Both the position numbers and the translations under genes were made by a program. From Hymenobacter amundsenii (GTDB lineage Bacteria > Bacteroidota > Bacteroidia > Cytophagales > Hymenobacteraceae): DNA of 64,000 nt. This document shows positions 42,810 through 51,606 of the stretch, piece after piece. The notes beneath the pieces were generated by a model, which searched no databases, had not been told where the DNA came from, and was given only the letters and a program-made list of their open reading frames with translations. The stretch is from assembly GCF_002204745.1 (NCBI RefSeq), contig NZ_NIRR01000001.1, positions 124,001-188,000 on the forward strand, given 5' to 3'. Each line of letters starts with the position of its first letter. The first letter of the stretch is position 1.

Positions 42810-44207
42810 ATGAAACCACTAGCCACATTTGCCACTACCCTGTTGCTGGCCGCCACCGCTACGCCTCTGCTAGCGCAAACTCCGCTGCCAGTCCTCACCA
42901 CATTTCCGGTCGGGTCGGCCACCGTCAGCGTTTCGGCCCTGACGACCGGCCTGGCCGTGCCCTGGGAGCTGGTTTGGGGCCCCGATAACTTCATCTGGAT
43001 GACCGAACGCGGCGGCCGCATCAGCCGCGTGAACCCCGCTACGGGGGCCGTAACACCGCTCCTCACCCTGGCCGACGTGTCCACATCCTCGGAAGGTGGG
43101 CTGCTGGGCATGGCGCTTCATCCCGATTTTGCCACCTCGCCCTACGTGTACGTCGTGTACAACTACACCGACAACGGTACCTACCTCGAAAAGCTGGTTC
43201 GCCTGACCTACACCAACGGCACGCTGGGCGCGCCGCTGGTGCTGCTGGGCAGCATTCCGGCCACCAGCACCCACAGCGGCTCGCGCCTGCTCATCCTGCC
43301 CGACCGCACCCTGCTCATAAGTACCGGCGACGCCCAGCAGCAGCCTCAGGCCCAGAACCCGGCCTCGCTCAACGGCAAAATCCTGCGCCTCAACCTCGAC
43401 GGCACCATTCCGGCCAACAACCCCACCGCCAGCAGCCCCGTGTACACGCTTGGCCACCGCAACCCCCAGGGCCTGGTGCGCAGCCCTGCTGGCCGCGTCT
43501 ACAGCTCGGAACACGGCCCCAACAACGACGACGAGCTCAACCTCATCGAGCCGGGCCGTAACTATGGCTGGCCCAACGTAGAAGGCCTCTGCGACCTGCC
43601 CGCCGAGCAAACCTTCTGTACCCAGAATAACGTGCGCGAACCCCTTACCGTCTGGACGCCGACGCTGGGCGTAGCGGGCCTTAGTTACTACAGCTCGCCC
43701 GCCATTCCGGGCTGGCAGAACCACTTGCTGCTGGTCTCGCTCAAAGGCTCCCGCCTCACCGATTTACCCCTGAACGCGGCTGGCGACGCTATTGCTTCGC
43801 GCACCGACTACCTCACGACGTTCGGGCGGCTGCGGGCCATCTGCGTTTCGCCCCAAGGCCGGGTGTATGTGGGCACCAGCAACCAGGATGGCCGCGGCAA
43901 CCCCGCCGCTACCGACGACCGGATTCTGGTGCTCGAAAACCGCGACTTTGTAGTGACGGCCACCACCGGCACGGCCGCCGCCCAACTGCGCCTCTACCCC
44001 AATCCGGCCCAACGCACCATCATGCTGGAACTGCCCGCGCCAACGGCCGCTGCTACGGTTATAGTCCGCGACGCGCTGGGCCGCACCGTGCGCACCACCC
44101 GTTTCCTGGCTGGCCAAACCCGGCTCACGCTGTCAGTTGAGGGGTTGATGCCAGGTTTATACTCGGTACAGACCGGCCGTAGCACCCAGCGGTTGGTGGT
44201 GGAATGA
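42810..44207 (+). CDS. Secreted glucose/sorbosone-type dehydrogenase with T9SS sorting tail
   Basis: The 465-residue product has a signal peptide (TPLLAQ), the beta-propeller of soluble PQQ-dependent sugar dehydrogenases (LTTGLAVPWELVWGPDNFIWMTERGGRISRVNP; GGLLGMALHPDF; LGHRNPQGLVRSPAGRVYSSEHGPNNDDELNLIEPGRNYGWPNVEG) and a C-terminal T9SS type A domain (LRLYPNPAQRTIMLELPAP... GLYSVQTG). It is thus probably exported to the cell surface. PQQ use is inferred from the family. It shares the propeller fold with the lipoprotein at 22617-23954. Confidence 0.85.
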   Translation: MKPLATFATTLLLAATATPLLAQTPLPVLTTFPVGSATVSVSALTTGLAVPWELVWGPDNFIWMTERGGRISRVNPATGAVTPLLTLADVSTSSEGGLLGMALHPDFATSPYVYVVYNYTDNGTYLEKLVRLTYTNGTLGAPLVLLGSIPATSTHSGSRLLILPDRTLLISTGDAQQQPQAQNPASLNGKILRLNLDGTIPANNPTASSPVYTLGHRNPQGLVRSPAGRVYSSEHGPNNDDELNLIEPGRNYGWPNVEGLCDLPAEQTFCTQNNVREPLTVWTPTLGVAGLSYYSSPAIPGWQNHLLLVSLKGSRLTDLPLNAAGDAIASRTDYLTTFGRLRAICVSPQGRVYVGTSNQDGRGNPAATDDRILVLENRDFVVTATTGTAAAQLRLYPNPAQRTIMLELPAPTAAATVIVRDALGRTVRTTRFLAGQTRLTLSVEGLMPGLYSVQTGRSTQRLVVE

Positions 44208-44226
44208 GGTGCAACAGCAGAACAGT

Positions 44227-45219
44227 TCATTCGCTCAGCCCCAGCGCGTGCCGCTCGTTCTTGGCCACGTTGGCCAGGGTCCAGGTGATTTCGCGGGTGA
44301 ACGGATGCTGGCGGACGGGGCAGGCGGCAACGTGGCAGTGCGAGCAGGCGGCGAAGGTGCAGGGGTCAGCGTGCACGAACATCTCGACCGGCACCCCGAA
44401 CTCCTGGGTTACGACTTCCTCGATGCCGTGGACCTGCTCGTGGGTTTGTTCCAGGCTCAGGTAGTAGGGCATCGTTACGTGGCAGTCGATGTGCAGGCTG
44501 GCCCCGTAGCGCTGCACGCGCAGGTTGTGCACATCGATCCAGGCGGGCAGGCGGTGCTCCTGAAGCTCGGCCACCACCTGCTGCACGGTGGTCACGTCGG
44601 CCTCGTCCATGAGGCCCGACACCGAGCGGCGCACCATGCGGTAGCCATTCACCACGATGAACACGCCCAGCAGCAAGGCCGCCAGCGAGTCGTAAAGCAC
44701 GTTATCGGTGAGGATGACCATGCCCAGCGCCAAGCACGAAACGAAGGTGCTCACGGCATCGAGGTAGAGGTGCTGGCCGTCGCCGACCAGGGCCGGCGAA
44801 TGGTGCTGACGGCCGGCCCGCACCAACAGGAAGCCCACCACCAAGTTCACGAGGGCCGTGGCGGCCAGCAGCGCAATACCCCAGTCGGGACGGGCAATGG
44901 CCTGAGGATGCAGCAGGCTCTGAAGGGCCGCATAGAATATGTAGCCACCGGCCATCAGAATCAGCCCGCCCTCAAAACCCACCGACAAATACTCGATTTT
45001 ACCGTGGCCGTAAGGGTGGTTTTCGTCCTTGGGCAGGCTGGCCAGATAGATGCTGTAGAGCGCAAAGCCACTGGCCACGACGTTAATAATAGACTCCAGC
45101 GCGTCCGTTAGCACCACCTGGGAGCGGGTAATGGCCCAGGCGTAAAACTTTATCCCGATCAGCCCCACACTCACGACGAGCGAGAGGATGGCGTAGCGGG
45201 TTTTGAGCGGTAAGGGCAT
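44227..45219 (-). CDS. Cation diffusion facilitator (CDF) metal exporter with Cys/His tail
   Basis: The 330-residue product has six membrane helices and the metal-site motifs TDALESIINV and DGQHLYLDAVSTFV (HxxxD). A cytoplasmic ferredoxin-like domain follows and then an unusual Cys/His-rich C-terminus (HADPCTFAACSHCHVAACPVRQHPF), not found in basic CDF proteins. It exports divalent metals against protons. It is divergent from the Nramp importer at 45485, with a metal-regulator-like palindrome in the gap, so metal homeostasis is the shared theme. ATG 45219 was preferred to one at 45375, which lies in the promoter region. Confidence 0.88.
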   Translation of the reverse strand: MPLPLKTRYAILSLVVSVGLIGIKFYAWAITRSQVVLTDALESIINVVASGFALYSIYLASLPKDENHPYGHGKIEYLSVGFEGGLILMAGGYIFYAALQSLLHPQAIARPDWGIALLAATALVNLVVGFLLVRAGRQHHSPALVGDGQHLYLDAVSTFVSCLALGMVILTDNVLYDSLAALLLGVFIVVNGYRMVRRSVSGLMDEADVTTVQQVVAELQEHRLPAWIDVHNLRVQRYGASLHIDCHVTMPYYLSLEQTHEQVHGIEEVVTQEFGVPVEMFVHADPCTFAACSHCHVAACPVRQHPFTREITWTLANVAKNERHALGLSE

Positions 45220-45418
45220 GGCAAAGCAGATAGGAAGGCGCAAGCTACTAAAGCGGGGGGCGGCGTGGTTGGGCTGAACAATGTAGAGGCAAGCCCCGCA
45301 CCCTACACCGTTCCGAAGCAACACACCGGACGCCAGCCAGCCCAGCAAAATTCCTTCTTTTCCGGCGAGGCGCAACTTTTCCTGAACAATGGAGTAGATA
45401 GACGGTTTGAAATTAAAA

Positions 45419-45434
45419 TTTAGGTAAGCCTAAA
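45419..45434. promoter_or_regulatory. DtxR/MntR-like operator before the Nramp gene
   Basis: TTTAGGTAAGCCTAAA is an inverted repeat (TTTAGG/CCTAAA) with a 4-nt spacer, the half-site TTAGG...CCTAA of DtxR/MntR/IdeR-type repressors. It lies about 50 nt before ATG 45485, next to a TACTTTGT box, in position to block transcription when metal is plentiful. A regulator gene was not found in the window. Confidence 0.55.
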
Positions 45435-45484
45435 AATTCCCGTACTTTGTAAGAAGTACCAACACCGCTTCCCTACCGGCTCCT

Positions 45485-46858
45485 ATGCCCTCTACGTTAC
45501 CCGCTTCCGCCGATACGCCCTTAATCACCACCCCGGATGCCGGTTGGCGGCACGCCCGCCGGGCCAATTCGCTGCCCGAAGTACACGGCTCCATCACGGT
45601 ACCGCCCGAAGGGGCCTCGTTCTGGCGCAAGCTCTGGGCCTTTACCGGGCCGGGCCTGATGGTGGCCGTGGGCTACATGGACCCCGGCAACTGGGCCACC
45701 GACATCGAGGGCGGCGCCCGCTACGGCTACATGCTGCTGTCGGTGGTTCTGATTTCCAACTTCTTCGCCATGCTGCTCCAGCACCTGGCCGTGAAGCTGG
45801 GCATCGTAACGGGCCGCGACCTGGCCCAGGCCTGCCGCGACCATTACTCCCGGCCCGTGTCGTTCGTGCTCTGGGTGCTGTGCGAAATTGCCATTGCCGC
45901 CTGCGACTTGGCCGAAGTCATCGGCTCGGCCATTGCCATCAACCTGCTGTTCGGCATCCCGCTCGTCTGGGGTGTGGTGCTCACCATTCTCGATGTGCTG
46001 GTGGTGCTCTTCTTCCAGAGCAAGGGCTTCCGCATCATCGAAAGCATCGTGGCAGGCCTGATTTTCGTGATTTTCGGGTGTTTCGTCTACGAAATTATTG
46101 CCTCCCACCCCGACTATTTTGCCCTGGCGGAGGGCCTGATTCCTAAGCCCCAGATTGTAACCGACCCCCACGCGCTGTACCTGGCCATCGGTATTCTGGG
46201 CGCCACCGTGATGCCCCACAACCTGTATCTGCACTCCAGCATCGTGCAAACCCGGGCCATCGAGCAAACCGAGCCGGGCAAGCGCATGGCCATCAAGTTT
46301 GCCACTATCGACAGCACCGTGGCCCTGTTTCTGGCCTTCTTCGTGAACGGGGCCATTCTGGTGGTATCGGCCGCCACGTTCCACTCCAACAACCTGCGCG
46401 ACGTGGCCGACATTTATGACGCCCACAAGTTGCTGACGCCGGTGCTGGGCGCGGGCGCGGCCTCGGCCCTGTTTGCGGTGGCGTTGCTGGCTTCGGGCCA
46501 GAACTCGACCCTGACGGGCACCCTGGCCGGGCAAATCGTGATGGAAGGCTTCCTCGATATCAAGCTCAAACCCTGGATGCGCCGCCTCATCACCCGCGGT
46601 ATTGCCGTGGTGCCGGCCCTCATCGTAACCATCCTGTACGGCGAGAAGGGCACGAGCGAACTGCTCGTGCTCAGCCAGGTGGTGCTGTCGCTGCAACTAA
46701 GCTTCGCCGTGATTCCGCTGGTACTCTTCACCGGCAGCAAGCTTAAAATGGGCGTCTTCGTGAACAAGTCCTGGCTGCAGGCCGTCTGCTGGATCGTGTC
46801 GGCCATTATTCTGGTCCTGAACGGTTACCTGTTGTTCCAGTTTTTCACGGGGGCGTAA
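45485..46858 (+). CDS. mntH: Nramp-family divalent metal importer (MntH-like)
   Basis: The 457-residue product has the Nramp signature DPGN in VAVGYMDPGNWATDIEGGARYGY and the MPHNLYLHSSIVQTR motif that forms the Mn/Fe site, plus about eleven membrane helices. It has a cytoplasmic N-terminal tail of about 50 residues rich in Pro/Ser. Proton-coupled import of Mn(II) or Fe(II) is the family role. The operator at 45419-45434 fits metal-dependent repression. Confidence 0.93.
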   Translation: MPSTLPASADTPLITTPDAGWRHARRANSLPEVHGSITVPPEGASFWRKLWAFTGPGLMVAVGYMDPGNWATDIEGGARYGYMLLSVVLISNFFAMLLQHLAVKLGIVTGRDLAQACRDHYSRPVSFVLWVLCEIAIAACDLAEVIGSAIAINLLFGIPLVWGVVLTILDVLVVLFFQSKGFRIIESIVAGLIFVIFGCFVYEIIASHPDYFALAEGLIPKPQIVTDPHALYLAIGILGATVMPHNLYLHSSIVQTRAIEQTEPGKRMAIKFATIDSTVALFLAFFVNGAILVVSAATFHSNNLRDVADIYDAHKLLTPVLGAGAASALFAVALLASGQNSTLTGTLAGQIVMEGFLDIKLKPWMRRLITRGIAVVPALIVTILYGEKGTSELLVLSQVVLSLQLSFAVIPLVLFTGSKLKMGVFVNKSWLQAVCWIVSAIILVLNGYLLFQFFTGA

Positions 46859-46860
46859 CA

Positions 46861-46920
46861 GATAGTAGCGCGAACCGAAGGACAGCGCAGCTAAGCTTCT
46901 GCTTCGCGCTACTACTATCC
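46861..46920. repeat. Imperfect hairpin downstream of mntH
   Basis: AGTAGCGCGAA (about 46865-46875) and TTCGCGCTACT (about 46902-46912) are inverse copies; outside them GATAGT and ACTATC also match with a 3-nt gap. It immediately follows the mntH stop. It may act as terminator or be another intergenic palindrome. Confidence 0.6.
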
Positions 46921-46962
46921 GAAAAGCCACACGTCCGTTGTGGCCTTTCTTTCGCTCTTAGA

Positions 46963-46978
46963 TTTAGATTAATCTAAA
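46963..46978. promoter_or_regulatory. DtxR/MntR-like palindrome before the TonB receptor
   Basis: TTTAGATTAATCTAAA is a perfect 16-bp palindrome, 23 nt before ATG 47001, with the outer TTTAG/CTAAA shared with the mntH operator. The inner bases differ (ATTAAT against GTAAGC). Its position suggests shared metal-dependent control of receptor and importer. Confidence 0.5.
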
Positions 46979-47000
46979 AAATAAATTCAGCATCACTAAA

Positions 47001-49463
47001 ATGAAACCACTGCTTACCTTCCTTTTTTCCTGCCTTCTGACGCTACCCGTACTGGCCCAAACCAGCGCCTTACGCGGGCAGGTACTCGACCAGCAGGGCC
47101 AGCCAGTGCCATTTGCCAACGTGGCGGTAACCGCGCTGCAGAAAGGCACCGCCGCCGATGAAAGTGGCCGATTCACGCTCCCCGGGTTACCGGTGGGCTC
47201 CCAACAAGTGCAGTTTAGCGCCGTGGGTTACACTACTACTACCCAAACTGTAACGCTGCCAATGGCCCAACCGCTGACCGTGCGGGTGAAATCGACGGAC
47301 AGCACGCTGGGCGAGGTGGTGGTGACGGGCGTGAGCCGGAGCACTGAAATCCGCCGTTCGCCGGTGCCCATCGCGGCCCTGTCGGGCCGGGAAATCCGCC
47401 TGAACGCCAACGGCAACGCCATTGACGCGGCCGTGCGGGGCGTGCCCGGCCTGGCCGCCGTGACAACCGGCCCCAACGTGAGTAAGCCCTTTATCCGGGG
47501 GCTGGGCTATAATCGGGTCCTGACGATGTTCAATGGCCTGCGCCAGGAAGGCCAGCAGTGGGGCGATGAGCACGGCATTGAAGTGGACGGCTACGGCCTC
47601 GACCGGGTGGAGGTGGTGAAAGGGCCCGCCAGCCTGCTCTACGGCTCCGATGCCGTGGCCGGCGTGGTGAACCTGCTACCCGCTCTGCCCTCCGGCCCCG
47701 ACGGTGAGCTGCACGGCGAGGCGCTGGCCGAATACCAGTCGGTGAACGGGCTGGTGGGCAAGTCGGTGGCCCTGGAGTACCAGAACCAGGGGTTGCAGAC
47801 CAGCCTGCGGGCCAGCCACCGCTGGGCCCGGGACTACCGGAATTCGGTCGATGGCCCCGTGTACAACACCGGTTTCCGGGAGCTGAACCTCACGGGTATG
47901 TTGGGCCTGCGCAAGGAGTGGGGCGCGGTGCACTTGTGGCTGACGGCCTACGACGACCTCCAGGAGATACCCGACGGCAGCCGCGACTCGCTGAGCCGGG
48001 CCTTCACGCGGCAGGTGTTTGAGGGCGACCAGGACGACTTCGCCACCCGCCCCCTGGTGAGCCAGCAGGAGCTGAACAGCTACGCCATCACCGACCTGCA
48101 CCAGCGCATTCAGCACTACCGGGCCTTCGCCACGAGTGAGTTGAAGACCGGGCCGGGCGAGCTGCGCCTGTTGCTGGGCATCCAGCAGAACCGCCGCCAG
48201 GAGTACAACCACCCCACCGACCCGGCGCAACCCGGCCTCGACCTGCGCCTGACCACGCTCAACTATCAGGCCCGCTACCTGTTCCAGGATTTTGGGAGCT
48301 ACGAACTGACGGTGGGCGTGAACGGCATGGGCCAGGACAACCAGCACATTAACGCCACCGACTTTCCGATTCCGCCCTACCGGCTATTCGATATTGGCGG
48401 GTTTGGGGTACTGAAAAAGGCCTTCGGGGCACTGGAACTGACCGGCGGCCTGCGCTACGATACCCGGGTGGTAGACTGGAACGACTTCTACGTGGGCACC
48501 GACCCGGCCACCGGCTTCGGCCGCCGGGCCGATGCCACCACGCCCGGGGCCGACCGGCAGTTCTCCGATTTCCATAAGGTGTACCGGGGCGTGTCGGCCA
48601 GCGTGGGCGGCTCGTATGCGGTGGGGCCGCGCCTGGTGCTGCGGGCCAACGTGGCCCGGGGCTACCGCGCCCCCAACATCCCCGAAATCGGCTCCAACGG
48701 CCTCGACCCGGGCGCCCACATCATCTACCTGGGCAACCCGGCTTTCCAGCCCGAATTCAACTGGCAGGAAGATGTGGGTGTGCTCTGGAAGTCGCCGGGC
48801 TTCGAGGCCAGCGCCGAGGCGTTCTATAACCACGTCGAGAACTTCATTTATCAGGCCCGGCAGGCAGACGCCAACGGCCAGCCGTTGCGCGACGCGCTGG
48901 GCAACTCCACCTACCAGTTTCAGCAGGCGGCCGCCAACCTCTACGGGGGCGAAGTGGCCGTGAACGTGCAACCCGCCGCCCTGCCCGGCCTGAGCTGGCG
49001 CACCGGCGCGGCCCTGGTTATTGGGCTGAACCAGAACGCGGCCCTGCGCCAGCGCGAAGGCAACGCCGGCCGCTACCTGCCCCTGATTCCGGCCCCCACG
49101 GCCCAAACCGAGTTGCGCTACACGCTGCCCGACCAGGCCGGCCGCCGCCTCGCGGGCACCTACCTGCGCCTCACGGTAGCCGGCACGGCCCGCCAGAACC
49201 GCTTCTACGCCGTAGACGCCGCCGAAACCGCCACGCCCGGCTACGTGCTCACGGGCCTGGGCGCGGGCACTACCCTGCGCACCGCCGCCGGCCGCGACGC
49301 CCTGCAACTGGTGCTCCAGGCCGATAACCTCTTCGATGTAGCCTATCAGGCCCACCTCAACCGCCTCAAATACTTCGAGTACTACCGCGCCTCGCCCACC
49401 GGCCGCCTCGGCATCTACAGTCCCGGTCGCAACCTGAGCGTGAAAGTGGTGGTGCCGTTTTGA
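47001..49463 (+). CDS. TonB-dependent receptor, probably metal-related
   Basis: The 820-residue product has a signal peptide (TLPVLAQ), a carboxypeptidase-regulatory-like domain (LRGQVLDQQGQPVPFANVAVTALQKGTAADESGRFTLPGLPVG), a plug domain (GNAIDAAVRGVPGLAAVTTGPNVSKPFIRGLGYNRVLTMFNG... GSDAVAGVVNLLP) and a C-terminal barrel with a terminal aromatic (VVVPF). It is the outer-membrane step for a chelate. The palindrome before it and the adjacent Nramp and CDF genes suggest Mn or Fe; the substrate is inferred. Confidence 0.9.
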   Translation: MKPLLTFLFSCLLTLPVLAQTSALRGQVLDQQGQPVPFANVAVTALQKGTAADESGRFTLPGLPVGSQQVQFSAVGYTTTTQTVTLPMAQPLTVRVKSTDSTLGEVVVTGVSRSTEIRRSPVPIAALSGREIRLNANGNAIDAAVRGVPGLAAVTTGPNVSKPFIRGLGYNRVLTMFNGLRQEGQQWGDEHGIEVDGYGLDRVEVVKGPASLLYGSDAVAGVVNLLPALPSGPDGELHGEALAEYQSVNGLVGKSVALEYQNQGLQTSLRASHRWARDYRNSVDGPVYNTGFRELNLTGMLGLRKEWGAVHLWLTAYDDLQEIPDGSRDSLSRAFTRQVFEGDQDDFATRPLVSQQELNSYAITDLHQRIQHYRAFATSELKTGPGELRLLLGIQQNRRQEYNHPTDPAQPGLDLRLTTLNYQARYLFQDFGSYELTVGVNGMGQDNQHINATDFPIPPYRLFDIGGFGVLKKAFGALELTGGLRYDTRVVDWNDFYVGTDPATGFGRRADATTPGADRQFSDFHKVYRGVSASVGGSYAVGPRLVLRANVARGYRAPNIPEIGSNGLDPGAHIIYLGNPAFQPEFNWQEDVGVLWKSPGFEASAEAFYNHVENFIYQARQADANGQPLRDALGNSTYQFQQAAANLYGGEVAVNVQPAALPGLSWRTGAALVIGLNQNAALRQREGNAGRYLPLIPAPTAQTELRYTLPDQAGRRLAGTYLRLTVAGTARQNRFYAVDAAETATPGYVLTGLGAGTTLRTAAGRDALQLVLQADNLFDVAYQAHLNRLKYFEYYRASPTGRLGIYSPGRNLSVKVVVPF

Positions 49464-49605
49464 GAAAATGATGGGCCAGATAACCCAGGTTGCGAGCCAG
49501 CCGAAGGGAAGCCCAAGCGGCGGCAATTGATCCAATTTTCAACCGTCAGCCCACAATCCCCGTTCAGCTAACTAAATACTTTATTCCACCTAATCCCTAT
49601 CGACC

Positions 49606-49863
49606 ATGGCTAATGCCAACGACCAAGCCGAGCAACACATCGGCCAGACCAAAGGACTTCCCAACCATGCCCACGACCTGGTGCACGACCTGAGCACCCG
49701 CCTCGATGCGCTGTGGCGCTACGACCAGTGCATTGCCAACGCGGAGAAAGCGGGCCCCAAGGACGCCAAGCAATTCTGGCAGGAACTGAAGACCCAGGAG
49801 GCCAAGAATATCGACCGCCTAAAAGACCTGATCCGCCAGTGCGTGAAGGACGGCAGCTTCTAA
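49606..49863 (+). CDS. Small conserved-type protein of unknown function
   Basis: The 85-residue product is soluble and helical, with MANANDQAEQHIGQTKG, a segment ALWRYDQCIANAEKAGPKDAKQFWQEL and a basic end KDLIRQCVKD. No motif of a known family is visible. It has its own strong terminator (49877-49938), so it is probably a single-gene unit. The Pro-rich extension of upstream in-frame sequence was not used. Confidence 0.6.
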   Translation: MANANDQAEQHIGQTKGLPNHAHDLVHDLSTRLDALWRYDQCIANAEKAGPKDAKQFWQELKTQEAKNIDRLKDLIRQCVKDGSF

Positions 49864-49876
49864 CCGAGCCAAGACG

Positions 49877-49938
49877 TTATTACAAGCAAAGAGAGGGCCC
49901 GCTAGTGTTTGCTAGCGGCCCTCTCTTTCTTGTAATAA
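49877..49938 (+). terminator. Long terminator hairpin after the 85-residue gene
   Basis: TTATTACAAG.. (49877-) pairs with ..CTTGTAATAA (to 49938), and inside it GAGAGGGCC pairs with GGCCCTCTC, one bulged base between. The stem is about 28 bp. It lies 14 nt past the stop at 49863. Confidence 0.75.
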
Positions 49939-49954
49939 TTAAGTGAATGCACAT

Positions 49955-50446
49955 TTAAAGCGTTGCCGTGAATTTGCCATTCGTAAGACTTTTCGTTGAC
50001 TGCTTATTTATATATCCTTTGCCCGTAAGGTTGAAGGTACCCGAGACGGTAGTGGCTGTGAGGGTGGAAATAGTAATGGAACCAGTATCAGCTGCATAAC
50101 CATCCTTGTTGTTACCGGTACTGGTGTCAAGATCTATGAAAGAGCCACTGGCCAAGGAGTTAGGGCCAATTGCATAGGTTCCTGCTCGCTTCGGAATAAA
50201 GAGCGTTACGGTAACTGTAGAACCCTTTGCACTTGGCCCAGCGAAGTTTTGGTAGATATACACATCAACTTTGTCGTTGCTCACTTCCGCACGCGTGAGA
50301 ATGGAGGTACGCTCCTGGCCATCAATCACCCAGCTGGCTACCACGGGTGGTTCAGGCAAAGCGTCGTTGCGTTTCGAGCAAGCAGGTAGGGCCAACAGCA
50401 CCCCTACGGGAGCAAGAATGGCACAACGATAACATGAAGTTGACAT
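49955..50446 (-). CDS. Small lipoprotein (DUF6252-like)
   Basis: The 163-residue product begins MSTSCYRCAILAPVGVLLALPAC, with the lipobox Cys at residue 23. The mature part is beta-rich (DVYIYQNFAGPSAKGSTVTVTLFIPKRAGTY ... SGTFNLTGKGYINKQSTKSLTNGKFTATL), resembling DUF6252-type lipoproteins of Bacteroidota. Function unknown. ATG 50446 was chosen to start at the signal peptide; an in-frame extension to 50545 is less likely. Confidence 0.55.
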   Translation of the reverse strand: MSTSCYRCAILAPVGVLLALPACSKRNDALPEPPVVASWVIDGQERTSILTRAEVSNDKVDVYIYQNFAGPSAKGSTVTVTLFIPKRAGTYAIGPNSLASGSFIDLDTSTGNNKDGYAADTGSITISTLTATTVSGTFNLTGKGYINKQSTKSLTNGKFTATL

Positions 50447-50572
50447 AGCTACGGAGCGTTGAGATGGAAATAAATCGGTGCTGCCCTTCCCAGCAATATG
50501 TATTCCAAACAGAATAGCAGCGCCATGTAAATAATTGCTATTCAAGGATCAATCATCCGGTCCAGGTAGTAA

Positions 50573-50594
50573 AGCAGCCATTGTACCGGCTGCT
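50573..50594. terminator. Short hairpin downstream of the DUF6503 gene
   Basis: AGCAGCC (50573-50579) and GGCTGCT (50588-50594) form a 7-bp GC-rich stem; on the plus strand a TCTTTTT run follows within 7 nt. It may end the minus-strand gene at 50661 or reads from the other side. Confidence 0.35.
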
Positions 50595-50660
50595 CTCCGC
50601 TCTTTTTACAGCACCTGCACCAAGGCTCAGGGCAACGTTCTTTTTCGGTTGGGGCCTGCC

Positions 50661-51482
50661 CTACTGCTTCAACGAATCCACCTCCGCCCCGTTGGGCATG
50701 GCGAACAGGCTGGCGGCGGGCTGGGCGCGGGTGAGGTGCACGTCGCTGAATTCGGCTTGGTAGCGTAGGTCGCCGATTTGGTCGTTCTCGAACTTGTGGC
50801 CTTCTATTTTACGGGGTAGCACGAGGCCGTCGGCCTGCTGCCAGTCGGTGTAGAGGAGGCTATTGTAGGTGGCTTTTTTGCCGGGCTCGAAGAACGTGAC
50901 GGTGTAGAGGAGCAGCTCCAGGCGGTGGGTCTGGGGATTGAAGTGGGCGATATACTCGTCTTTGGATGAGTCGCCGCGGCCGGTTTCGTAGCTCACCTTC
51001 AGGGCCCGATAGGTTTTGCTGGCCACCGTGCGGGTGCCGAGGTCTTCGTATACCGTGCCCTCGTCGGCCAGCACGAATGGGATGGAGAAGAAGTAGAAGA
51101 ACAGGTTGTGGTAGAAGCGGGGCGACATCTCCCCAAACGCGGCCTTGTTGGGAGTTACCCACACCTGGTTGGCGTCGTTCAGGCCCAGCTGGTAGCCGGT
51201 AGCCTCAATGCGCACCTGGCGGGTACGCAGGTCGATGATGTGCTTTTCGTCGCGGGGCGTGCCCAGGGTCGACTTCATCCGGTACTCCATCGTACCGAAC
51301 TGCTGCCAGGCGGCCAGCCCCCCGTGGGCTTCCAGGGCCTGCCGGAGCAGTTCGGGTAGCTGGCGCGGGGTGGCAGCAGCGGCCGTTTCGGTCGGGGCGT
51401 CCGTGGTGGCGACCTGCTCGGGGTTGGAGGAGCAGGAAGCCGCGAGCAGGACCACTAGGCTGAGGTAGAGGAGGTTTTTCAT
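50661..51482 (-). CDS. DUF6503-family lipoprotein
   Basis: The 273-residue product has a lipoprotein signal (LVVLLAASCSS, Cys17). The rest (residues about 45-265) is like DUF6503 proteins of Bacteroidota (AHGGLAAWQQFGTMEYRMKSTLGTPRDEKHIIDLRTRQVRIE; FHFYFSIPFVLADEGTVYEDLG-like segment; YIAHFNPQTHRLELLLYTVTFF), a lipoprotein-carrier-like beta fold. Substrate unknown. ATG 51482 starts exactly at the signal peptide. Confidence 0.75.
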   Translation of the reverse strand: MKNLLYLSLVVLLAASCSSNPEQVATTDAPTETAAAATPRQLPELLRQALEAHGGLAAWQQFGTMEYRMKSTLGTPRDEKHIIDLRTRQVRIEATGYQLGLNDANQVWVTPNKAAFGEMSPRFYHNLFFYFFSIPFVLADEGTVYEDLGTRTVASKTYRALKVSYETGRGDSSKDEYIAHFNPQTHRLELLLYTVTFFEPGKKATYNSLLYTDWQQADGLVLPRKIEGHKFENDQIGDLRYQAEFSDVHLTRAQPAASLFAMPNGAEVDSLKQ

Positions 51483-51606
51483 GGAAAAGAAGCGGTAGCC
51501 GAATAGTTGGCATGAAAGGATAGAAGCTCAGCTCTGCGTCCTTTGTTTATCTCGACTCCTTCCATCGCGCTCAACCGCCCGGCGAATTCCGCGTACTACG
51601 GCTGCT

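Noticed and set aside
45521-46696. Minus-strand open frame of about 391 codons
   Set aside because: Antisense to the Nramp gene; His/Gln/Gly-rich product with no domain.
48384-49535. Minus-strand open frame of about 383 codons
   Set aside because: Antisense to the TonB receptor; no family features.
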